Source of the DNA: Neolentinus lepideus HHB14362 ss-1
Taxonomy: Eukaryota > Basidiomycota > Agaricomycetes > Gloeophyllales > Gloeophyllaceae
Direction: 5' to 3'
Length of the DNA stretch: 20,805 bases
NCBI GenBank assembly: GCA_001632425.1
Contig: KV425714.1
Location: 1 to 20,805 of the forward strand
The position numbers and the translations under genes are program-made. Below are positions 1-8,400 of the stretch, in pieces (positions within the stretch are counted from its first letter, which is position 1; every line of letters starts with the position of its first letter). A model generated the notes under the pieces. The model saw only the letters and a list, made by a program, of their open reading frames with translations. It was not told the DNA's origin and did no database searches.

Positions 1-1149
1 GTTCACGCCAGGATCAATTGTAAGTTCCCGTACATTTTTGATACATGACTGACTACATTGAATAGGTCGGAGATGATTCTGTCCAGGATGGCAGCAGCCT
101 CCCCTGCCAGCATCACCTCACTTTCTGCCCCGACAAGTACAGAAGGGGCTGTTGATGCCAGCTATGGGACTATCGGTCTAGACGGGTCTTCGAGCGCTGG
201 GAACAGCTCTACGGTATCTACGGACGCGTCTATGGTGTCTACGAGCGCGTCTACGAACGCATCTACGAGCGCGTCTATGAGCACATCTACGTTCTCTACG
301 AGCGCATCTACGAACGCATCTACGAGCGCGTCTACGAGCACATCTACGTTCGCGTCTACAAGTGCTGCGGACAGCTCTACGGTATCTACGGATGCGTCTA
401 CGGTGTCTACGTTCGCGTCTACGGATGCATCTACGGTGTCTACGTTCGCATCTACGTTCGCGTCTACAAGTGCTGCGAACAGCTCTACAGCGTCTACGGA
501 CGCGTTTATGGTGTCTACGATCGCGTCAAATGGGTCTATGGCATCTACAAATGTATCTACGTTGGCGTCTACGAGCGCTGGGAACAGCTCTACGGTGTCT
601 ACGGACGCGTCTGCGAACACGTCTACTAGCGCTGGGAACATGTCTATTGCGTCTACGTTCGCGTCTATGAACATGTCTACTAGCACGGCAGTGCCGCTCG
701 ATGGCACGTCGACTGCCGGGAATGACAAGACAAAGTCAAGCAAGCGTCCGCCAGGGAAGCCAATGGAAATTCCGAAGATGATCAAGAAGGGAATGTAAGT
801 ATCTTTGGATGTTCCCGCATATACCTAACACAATGACGCATATACAGGCAGCTCTTCGCGAAGGAGCACCTGACGCAGCATCCAGAGACGACACCGCATG
901 GCATCAAAACACTTTGGGCTGCTTTGTCCGACGACGCTAAACAGGTACGTAAATAAGTTCTATATTATTGTTCTCGTTGAACTAAGATCCCCGTCAAGGG
1001 CTATGAATCTCGTGTGGCAGAAGTTCTAGCTGCCTCCCGACCGGTGAGTTTGTTCTCATCGGCAGCGCCCTCACTAATTGCAAGGTCTTGGCTTTCAGAA
1101 GCCTGGTGCTCGAAAGGCAAAGACATCAGACAAAGAGAATGCCGCATAG
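1..1149 (+). CDS. HMG-box-like protein with Ser/Thr/Ala-rich repetitive N-terminus (5' partial)
   Basis: Spliced model: exons <1-19, 66-794, 848-944, 999-1043 and 1099-1149 (stop TAG), all with GT-AG introns of 46-55 nt. The gene starts before the window: no ATG fits the first exon, and a GTAAGT donor lies at 20 with an acceptor at 65. About 160 residues are low-complexity Ser/Thr/Ala/Val/Phe repeats. They are followed by a basic stretch (KRPPGKP) and then a region resembling HMG-box helices 1-3: QLFAKEH, a Trp in IKTLWAALSDDAKQ, and GYESRVAEV. The intron ending at 998 rather than 986 gives the HMG-like spacing K-Q-x-Y. HMG boxes bind DNA in the nucleus; DNA binding here is inference, because the box is degenerate and helix 1 is unusual. 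The basic tail ends K-T-S-D-K-E-N-A-A. The similarity is recognised by eye, so the family call is moderate, while the exon structure is good. Confidence 0.55.
205..690 (+). repeat. coding minisatellite (TCTACG-based, 12-bp-like units)
   Basis: The segment is built from variants of a 12-base unit such as GCGTCTACGAGC and GCATCTACGTTC, interrupted by a longer recurring block around GGGAACAGCTCTACGGTGTC. In the coding frame it gives S-T-(S/N/F/V/D)-A repeats. The array also leaves long open frames in other frames (for example 162-785 on the minus strand), which are by-products of the repeat. Internal units are nearly identical, which suggests recent expansion and contraction. Confidence 0.85.
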
Positions 1150-1367
1150 ACTCAAGACATAGTATGTGTTTCAAATTATTTCTCAGTTCTTATTACTCAT
1201 TACTATGGTTTTGTGATTCTGTTTACTCTGGAACTTCCAGAACACGACACAAGGCGCCTGGTGACAAGGTTTTCGTACGATACACGATTTTCAGGTATGA
1301 CGCAGTAGCGGGAGGACGGGAGGAGGAGAGGAGGAGGGGGGCTATTGGGATAGATGGTGTGTGATGG
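1150..1367. other. 3' flank of the HMG-like gene, no gene seen
   Basis: No coding frame with plausible splicing was found. A purine-rich GGAGG tract lies at about 1310-1342. An open frame at 1014-1364 runs through here but overlaps the last two exons of the HMG-like gene out of frame and has no recognisable content. Confidence 0.4.
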
Positions 1368-1745
1368 GATTCAGTGGATATGGATGGAATTCAATGGATA
1401 TGGATGGGAATCGATGAATATGGTGCGGGATTGGCGAGAGTGAAACAATCAATAGTATTCGATGGTAATCAAATGTATTCATACGTGTTTGATGGTATTC
1501 GATAATTCTATATATGGCGAAATTGGGGGGAATGAATAAGATGATTGAAATGGATCGATTATATTTGATTAGTATCGATTAAGTACATACATGTGTATTC
1601 TAGGAACGGTGTCCGTATCGATGGTATTCGATGGGATTAATCTCGGATCGAAGCCAGCGTCGATTTCTCGAATACCATCGAATAAGTGGAGTTAAATCGT
1701 CTAAATTCAACTGTAATCGATTGTAATCACTGCAATTCGATTTTT
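1368..1745. repeat. degenerate ATTCGAT / GATGGTATTCGA repeat region
   Basis: A non-coding stretch with many variants of ATTCGAT, ATCGAT and GGATATGGAT. GATGGTATTCGA occurs at 1491-1502 and 1620-1631, and in inverted orientation at 1668-1679. The start (1368-1430) is a loose tandem of 'GGGATTCAGTGGATATGGAT'-like units. No gene is visible. Confidence 0.6.
1618..1681. repeat. 14-bp perfect inverted repeat (potential hairpin)
   Basis: TCGATGGTATTCGA at 1618-1631 is the exact reverse complement of TCGAATACCATCGA at 1668-1681, separated by 36 nt. The arms match the dispersed motif of the surrounding repeat region. No function is claimed. Confidence 0.8.
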
Positions 1746-2550
1746 TTCATGTTAGTTTTGACTGGGCCCGGCCAGCGGACCTCGGCAAATCGCGAACATA
1801 TCCTCACAAAAGTAGCTCTCAGAAACCAACGATAGCCAACGATCCAGAGTCGACTTCATTCTGGGACATAGGCCGTCACTGGATATCTTGCGCTGCACCA
1901 CTGGTCATAACTGGTCCAGGCATTGGCATAGGAACTTAGCACGGATGGACCGGGATAACTATAAGGGGAGGCTGGCGCTTTGTCAAGTGGAAGGTGCAAC
2001 GGTCAGCGCGCGTACCAGGTGCATCAGGACCGGAAAGATCTCCTACCGTGGTCTCGAATTGAACTCTGGGCCGCGAATACAGAGAAGTAATCACTGTCGT
2101 ACTGTGGCGCTTCTTGTATTGGCTTAAGGCTAGCAATATTCCGCGGGCAATGTTACTTTGATGGACGTAACCACCTTTGGACTGGACCGCCGCTAGTGCA
2201 TCCGCTATGTCAACTTCCACATTGCGCACTGCTCGTTGCCTACCTTCGTGTCGGAGATCCCCGTTTGTGCGTAAGCAACCTCCCGAGGAACATGTATTCG
2301 TCCCGCTGGAGCTGACACACGATGGTCAATTACGCAAACTTAACTGGATGCCGGTACGTACCTTGTTTCAAACCTCATCATAACCTAATGACACGCGACC
2401 ACGATCACCTCCCTGAACTATTGATGCTGAAGCACTGCCTACTAATGACTCATTCGACGTTCTATACCGCCCGACACCAACTAGTATCTGCCCATCCCTG
2501 CTACCTTCGCCAGCTTATATTCCGTGGGAGCCGCCCTCTCTTCGACGCTC

Positions 2551-3625
2551 ATGGATACTCTGCCGCTTGAGTTGCTTGAACGCGTTTTCTCCGAAGCCTG
2601 TTGCGATGCGGGTCAGACAGCTTGCTCTCTTCGTCTTTTGTGCAAGTCGGCATGTGCGCTCGTGGAGCCATTCCGATTCCGTTCCGTTGCCGTCTCTGGC
2701 TACGAACAGATGGGTCGTTTCCTTCAAGCGTACAGGGCGTCAGCCTGTTCTGCGACATCGGGTAGCGCCATCCTTCATTTATTCGTGGTCGTGAAACTCG
2801 AAGCAGGTGAAATGTACACAAGAAAAATAGGTACGTTAAGCTCGCGCCGGACCTCATCCCAGATACCTGACTTACAGTTGCATTGTGCTCTGTCTAGGCG
2901 AAGACATCATTCGACTGGCAGCACCGACGTTGAATACACTCACCTGCTACATTCACGACGGAAACGCCATGTCAATATACAACTGTTTTTTAACCATGTC
3001 ATTCCCTCAGCTTAGGCGCCTTACCTTTGGTCACCCCGAACGACCCACATACAGCCTAATCCCAAAGGGGCTGCCTGAATGCCCATCGTGCCTATACCCG
3101 AATTTGCGCTACTTACACGTCTCTTTTGCATGGAATCCTTTGCTGGCTACTGCGCATCAGGGAGTGTCTTTGTTCATTGCCAGGGCATGTTCCTCTAAGC
3201 TCACGCACATTTGTGTGTCTGGAGTGAGCCTCGATGGAGGAAGCGGCTTCGCCGCATTACGTACTATATTGCAACTCACGCCGAAGGAATCCTGGGATAG
3301 CGTACAGGACATAGAGCCGCTTCCGCCAACGATTGCGCAGTACACACTAGGAGTGAATACGAAGGTGCTGAGCCTAATGCCGTCGACTGCAGAGCAAATG
3401 CTACGTAAGGCGGAAGCGGTGAGGGTCGAGGCTGCGGAGAGAGGCAGGACCGCTCTGGTCTTAACGACATACCAGAGTGGAGAGACGTGGGAGGAGGAGG
3501 AAAAGCAGACGTGGATCCGGAGTTGGTCCAATGATACAGAGGATGATGCGGAGTGTACTAGGGATGCTGTGGCGAGACTGGAGTCATGGATGACTGTTCT
3601 TAGGTCGTGTTGCAAAGCTCCATAG
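2551..3625 (+). CDS. F-box-like protein A
   Basis: Exons 2551-2830 and 2898-3625, intron 67 nt (GTACGT...TCTAG, phase 1), 335 residues. The N-terminus MDTLPLELLERVF, followed by C-S-L-R-L-L-C-K and a R-F-R-S-V-A-V strand, is the F-box-like pattern of agaricomycetes. The rest is a divergent repeat-like body (GEDIIRLAAPTLNTLTC, FPQLRRLTF) with an acidic Trp-rich C-terminal part (TWEEEEKQTW). ATG 2551 was chosen because it matches the start of paralog B and opens the F-box; the upstream in-frame extension begins only at GTG. Such proteins normally bind Skp1 and recruit targets to SCF ubiquitin ligases; the target here is unknown. It is the tandem paralog of B and ends slightly earlier, by a small indel near the stop. 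Confidence 0.85.
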
Positions 3626-3769
3626 GAAAACTTTATGTTTCAGTGGAGTAGAAGCATGACGGTAGGTGCTCCCCGAGTTCTTGACTCGTAGTCCAGACGC
3701 TGACTGCAAAGACTTGCTCAGATCGTGCAGCGTGCTTTCTTTCACAAAATTCATGGATTGTGAACCCAC

Positions 3770-3985
3770 GAGGTGATGTATTAAATTACAATATCATTAC
3801 TGCCGCCTCGAACCTAGCAAAAGTTTTCAACTACGACTGAATGGGGCCTCGCTTTTCCGTAAATCCAGGCTCAGCTACTTATCGAAATGCATATGATATT
3901 CAACGTAATCATGATGCCCGCTCTGCTACAACTCTTTCCACTCCAGCCCGTGCGCATATTCACGCACCCGCTTGGCTCGGTCGTG
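3770..3985 (-). pseudogene. relic of the C-terminal end of a PRISE-like SDR gene
   Basis: This stretch aligns with 6030-6260, which encodes the C-terminus of the SDR pseudogene on the minus strand. Shared blocks include GAATTACAAT/AAATTACAAT, the CAACCATGACTGAAT-like segment, and CGAAATCCATATGATA against CGAAATGCATATGATA. Frame and codons are not maintained. Homology stops near 3985, so only about the last 70 codons were duplicated or survive. It lies convergent to F-box A, as the longer copy does to F-box B. Confidence 0.65.
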
Positions 3986-4170
3986 TCCCGCTACGCCTAG
4001 CTCTTTACTGGCTGTACCTAGGCGCACCGTTTCCCATGCGATGCCCATGCTCTGGGATTTCTTATGTCATGGTTGACACAACTATTGGCCGTCGTCGCCG
4101 ACATGTAGGACCTGGGTGGATAGTTATGAGAATTTATGGTCAGGTAAGTAGGTTTCCCGGTCGAACGGTC

Positions 4171-6260
4171 TAGAGTCAAAACTTCATTTTGGGAAACGAG
4201 CGTACTGGGTACCTAGGCGCAATTGGTTCACACATGGATAGGTACTTCGTACGGTCATAAGACGGGTACGTTTCACCTCTCGCTTTGCTATGTGGAATGT
4301 ATAACAGCCAATGCATGTACTCGGCCGCGCGTTACTAGGTCCGGTGCTACCTTCACCACTTGCCGGTGCTGGTGAGATAATTACACTCACACCAACTTCC
4401 ACTGCGCTGATTTCATCATTGCGAGCTCGTCGTTACCTCTTTCCGTGGCTCGACCGACCGGAAGGATTTTCTGTCTACCGTTAAGCAAGCTACCGATGGA
4501 CGGTCATTCGTCCCTATATACTGGAGCTGGAACTATGATGACCTGTATTACGCAAACCAAACTGAAGGCCGGTGCGTACCTTGTTCCGGACCTTATCATA
4601 ACTTTATGATATGCGATCGTGATCATCCCTCCCTCGGAACTGGTGCCACCAAAACACCACCTAATAAAACTCCGAAACCAAACGACACATCTTCACCAGT
4701 TTCCACCCGAACCTGATTAGCATCTGCCCATTCTCGTTTCCTTCGACAGCTTACGTTCTGTGCGAGTTGTCTTCTCCGACGCTAATGGACACTCTTCCGC
4801 TCGAGTTAATCGAGCATATTTTCTCCGACGCCTGTTGCGATGCAGGCCAGACTGCATGTTCTCTTCGTCTTTTGTGCAGGTCATCCCATGCGCTGGTAGA
4901 GCCACTCAGGTTCCGTTCCGTCGCCGTCTCGAGTTACGGCCAGATGGATCGCTTCCTCCAAACATACAAACCCATGGCCCGTTCTGCGACATCAGGCAGC
5001 GCCATCTTCCATCTGTTTATGATCGTAAAAGCAGATGCAGGTATAGTGGACACGGAAAAGTTAGGTGCGCTAGACTCGCTCCTGACCTCGTCCCAGACAT
5101 TGGGCTTACAGTTGCATCGCATTGTGTCCAGCTGAGGATATCATTCGTCTGGCAGCACCGACGCTGAAGACGCTCACCTGCTACCTTCACAACGGAAAGG
5201 TTGCATCAATATATGAATGTCTTTTAACCATCCAATTTCCTCAGCTCAGCCATCTAACCTTCAACCATCCCGAACGACCCACATATAGTTTAATCCCGAA
5301 GTGGCTGCCCGCCCGCCCCGCGTGCCTATACCCGAATTTGGAGTACCTGCGCGTCTCTTTTGCATGGGGCCCTTCGTTGGTTGAAGCACATCAAGAAGCG
5401 TCTTTGTTTACTGCCAGGGCATGTTCCTCCAAACTCACACACATTTGTGTGTCTGGAGCCAGCCTCGAGGGAAGAAGAGATTTCGCCTCTTTGCGTACTA
5501 TATTGCAACTCACACCGAAGGAATCCTGGGATGGTGCACAGGCTATAGAGCCGCTCCCGCCAACGGTTACGCAGTATACTCTAGGGGTGAATGTGAGGTC
5601 GTTGAGCCTGATGCCGTTGACTGCATTACAAATACTTTGTAAGGCGGAAAAGGTGAGGGTCGAGGCTGCGGAAAGAGGTAAGACTGCTCTCGGTTTGACG
5701 ACGTACGAGAGCGGAGAAACTTGGGAGGAGGAAAAGCAGGTCTGGATCCGGAGTCGGTCCAATGATGCAGAGGATGATGCTGAATGCTCTAAGAATAATG
5801 CGGCGAGGCTGGAGGCATGGATGACAGTTTTTAAGTCGTGTTACGAAGCCAGGAAGTTAGGAATGCTTTACCTGATTGGTTCTATGATGTAGACGGTAGG
5901 CGCGAATGTTCTTGCCTCACAATCCGGGCGCTAATTCCTAACGATGAAGTTTGGAGATATCGTGGAACATGATGAATTTGTTTCTCGACGTGTTACTACT
6001 TCCACACAAATATGGTCAGGGACCCTACGAGGTGCTGTAATGAATTACAATACCATTCCTGCTGCCTTGAATCTATCATAAGCATTCAACCATGACTGAA
6101 TCGTGTCTGGCTCTTCTGTAAACTGGGCCCTCTCCAGGCTTAACTGCTTGTCGAAATCCATATGATACCCAACGCGGTCAAGATGCCCGCCCTGCCACAC
6201 CTGTACCTTCAGTTGCTTCTCCTCCAGCACATGAGCATGTCTATTTGCGTACTCGCTCCG
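4171..6260. repeat. segmental tandem duplication, copy 2 (F-box B plus SDR 3' end)
   Basis: Partner of 1848-3985, in the same orientation. The gap between copies (3986-4170) shows no gene. The 5' part (4171-4784) is strongly diverged, but short anchors remain, for example CGCTTTG...GTGGAA and the GGTGCGTACCTTGTTCC block near 4571. I see no gene between 3986 and 4784. Confidence 0.75.
4785..5892 (+). CDS. F-box-like protein B
   Basis: Exons 4785-5064 and 5132-5892, intron 67 nt (GTGCGC...TCCAG, phase 1), 346 residues. Exon 1 and the intron have the same lengths as in paralog A. It starts MDTLPLELIEHIFSDACC, the F-box-like motif, then C-S-L-R-L-L-C-R and R-F-R-S-V-A-V. Exon 2 opens EDIIRLAAPTLKTLTC and keeps the FPQLSHLTF, SSKLTHICVSG and TWEEEKQVWI blocks of A. 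The C-terminus is about 11 residues longer than A (ends I-G-S-M-M). Likely role: SCF substrate adaptor, inferred from the family. The open frame is maintained over its full length despite divergence from A, which suggests both were selected after duplication. It is convergent with the SDR pseudogene, whose ancestral stop lies 152 bases downstream. Confidence 0.85.
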
Positions 6261-7256
6261 CTGCAGAATGTTTGAGTCCTCACCCGGTGGACCCGTCCCC
6301 TCAAGCCCGAAGTATGCTGCCAGTGCGGGCAAACGCACTTCGTTCGTCAGTGCTGAGACTCGTCAGCGATGTTAAAGAGCTCGCCAGCTGTCTTTGAGTC
6401 GGGGTGGAGAGACGCCCAGATGGCAGTGCGCGCGATGGTGGAGGAGGAAGCGTCGGTCCACGGCGCGGTCCATGTAGCTTTGGTTCCCAGGAGGGGGACC
6501 TTGGCGCCTTGTCCCTCGACGAGAGCGTAGAGCGAGAAGTAGGCCGCCCAGTGTGCGGCGAAACTGTAGGTGCTGCCGCTAGGTGCGAAGCCAATCCGTG
6601 TAGATCTTGATAAACATCAGGAGACGTTGCTTTTCTTTAAGATTTTCTCGAATGGATAATACCACGTCTCACCCTGATGCGGCTCTGGGAAAGGTCCCCA
6701 CCAGAGGTGCCTTCAAAAATCGGCCTTTGTGGTATATGCCGTATCCCTTCGAGCTTGTTAGTGCTCTTCCCGACCAACGAGGAGAGGCAATACCATAGTA
6801 CCGCTGGGCCATGCGATGAACTTCGGTGACACGAGATCGTGCGCTGACAAGCCGCTCCAGCATGCCGCAGTTCGTCTTTATTTCGAACTCAAGATCATCC
6901 TCCTGCTTGAATGCTGCGCAAGACGTAAGCTGTGTCGCCGCCATGACCAAATAAATATCCACACCGAAGTAATACACATGGGATATGCTTCGCCCTTTTC
7001 CAGAAGCACCTTTGCGAACTCTTCCGGTGTTCCCTTGGGTGGGGAGGTTTGCACCATCTACTAGTTGCAGCTCGGGTCGCTCTGGAGACTGTAACGGCCA
7101 GTAGGTGTCTTGGGCCTTCAAAGAGCGGTTGACGAGAGCAGTAACTTTGGCGAATGCTCCTTCGGTGGGATAGTTTGGAAGCAGTTCCTCGACGACAGCC
7201 CGGCCCGGGAGACCAGAGGCACTGAGGACAAGAGCGCGGTATTGATCTTCAGACAT
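6045..7256 (-). pseudogene. PRISE-like short-chain dehydrogenase/reductase (VEP1 / progesterone 5-beta-reductase type), disabled
   Basis: Reading down the minus strand from ATG 7256, successive frames give the family blocks in order: a nucleotide-binding loop S-A-S-G-L-P-G, LQLVDG, GTPEEFAKVL, SHVYYF joined to AFKQEDD by a clean 51-nt intron (6964-6914), SPKFIAWPSGTM joined to GYGIY by a 47-nt intron (6793-6747), FKAPL, WYYPFEKIL, IGFAPSGSTYSF, IARTAIWASLHPDS, GELFNIAD, LPALAAYFGLEGTGP, and the terminal FDKQLSLERAQF...DRFKAAGM. The frame changes near 7040, 6990, 6839, 6675 and 6345, and TGA at 6619-6617 interrupts the frame where the family usually has a Trp-rich stretch. Members reduce C=C bonds of enones with NADPH; this copy cannot make the enzyme as read. 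Sequencing error cannot account for so many separate breaks. Confidence 0.8.
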
Positions 7257-8400
7257 GGTGTCGCAGGTACAGATCGACGTCCTTAAGACTGCATTATGCG
7301 ACAGTCTCTAAAGAGATGATCGTAGGGTTTAAGTGCTGTGGGGAGTCCCTAGCTACGCATGCCAGAAGTGTGCCACTGACTCGATTTCTGTTCGTCGGAG
7401 CCGAGCTCAGTCCACTATGATTGCCATTGGGTGGACTATTCACATGGGTCATTCTGACGCTACCCCTCCAAGGCCGGGTGTCAACTTGGACCCACGCTGT
7501 GGCACTGTTGAACACGTGGACATCGGACTGGCGCCTTTTTGCGCGTCATCATATCCTCAAGTTTACACAAGTGGTCTATGGCAGGAGATATTAGCCCGCT
7601 TCGACTGGTGTCAAGACATACCATTGGATTGGCGTACTTTGGCATTTAAGACGATATGATCGATATTGAAGCCGCACTGAAAGCTCAAAGATGTCCCCGC
7701 TCAGGTGGAAGAAGAAGGCAATGGAAGAGCATGGAAATGTGCTTGAGTTCCGCACCTTCTCCAAGTCCAAATTGAACAGTAACATTTTGTGAAAGTTTTG
7801 CAGTGCGTTGGCAGGTATCTTCGCATTCTAAAACTTCTCGGGACTACAGATCTTACTTGTGCAGCACCTTGGCTTGGATTCATTGCCTTGCTTCGCTCAT
7901 GAGCTGAAAGCGTGATTGTAGCTGTCTGATACGCGCGAGAGATTTGACGATATCTATGGAGACAGACTTTCTTCGACATAACGCAGTTGACCACGGCGCT
8001 GAGACGAATACGCGGCGTAGTTTTGAGCTAGTTCTTTTTCCTCTTGTACGTAGAGTACTGTTAAGGGCCTGGAAATCGCCGGATGATGCCTTGTTCAATC
8101 AAGGACGTGATCAACATCGGGAGAGGCGGCGCAGTGGACGCAGGAAACATGACAGGATCCGTCAACAAACTGTAAGATGGCAACCATTCATTTCCAGTAT
8201 CTCTGCTCTCCTCGTCGTCGAGGTCGTTGTCAGCGACCGCCCGAGGTCGGAGATGGTGGTAGCAAGGCACGAGAACCGCCGCCATAGCGTGGTAGCGTGT
8301 TTACCGGTACCGGCGTCTTTCATTTCCCCTCATTATACCCTACACTCCTTACAAAGTTCATTTCTCAAAAATTCCTTGCTTAGCGTTACCTTGAACTCCG
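7257..8400. other. intergenic region, no gene recognised
   Basis: Several open frames of 60-200 codons cross this stretch on both strands, the longest being 7944-8552 on the plus strand. None has recognisable motifs, and the longest overlaps the start of the RhoGAP gene out of frame. The last 100 bases before 8401 are pyrimidine-rich, as expected for the RhoGAP promoter and 5' leader. Confidence 0.5.

Larger units (their letters stand above)
1848..3985. repeat. segmental tandem duplication, copy 1 (F-box A plus SDR 3' relic)
   Basis: This copy aligns with about 4171-6260. Shared landmarks are CCAGAGTCGACTTCATTCTG near 1851 against CTAGAGTCAAAACTTCATTTTG near 4170; the GGTACGTACCTTGTTTC block near 2352; the whole F-box gene with equal exon 1 (280 bp) and intron (67 bp); and the 3' flank ACGAGGTGATGTA...GAATTACAAT-like block near 3770. 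The upstream 1848-2550 part has no gene I recognise; a minus-strand open frame at 1936-2229 has no visible homology. Copy limits are approximate because both sides have drifted. Confidence 0.75.

Noticed and set aside
162..785. 207-codon open frame on the minus strand (Val/Asp/Ala-rich)
   Set aside because: It is the reverse reading of the coding minisatellite; the plus strand continues through spliced exons with HMG-like content.
945..986. Alternative acceptor giving a 42-nt intron in the HMG-like gene
   Set aside because: It keeps the frame, but the acceptor at 998 gives a 54-nt intron like its neighbours and the correct K-Q-x-Y spacing of the HMG-like region.
1936..2229. 97-codon minus-strand open frame in the duplicated upstream region
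   Set aside because: The matching part of the second copy (about 4270-4480) does not preserve the frame, and no family is recognisable.
2524..2550. Upstream extension of F-box A to 2524
   Set aside because: The codon at 2524 is GTG; ATG 2551 matches the paralog start and opens the F-box motif.
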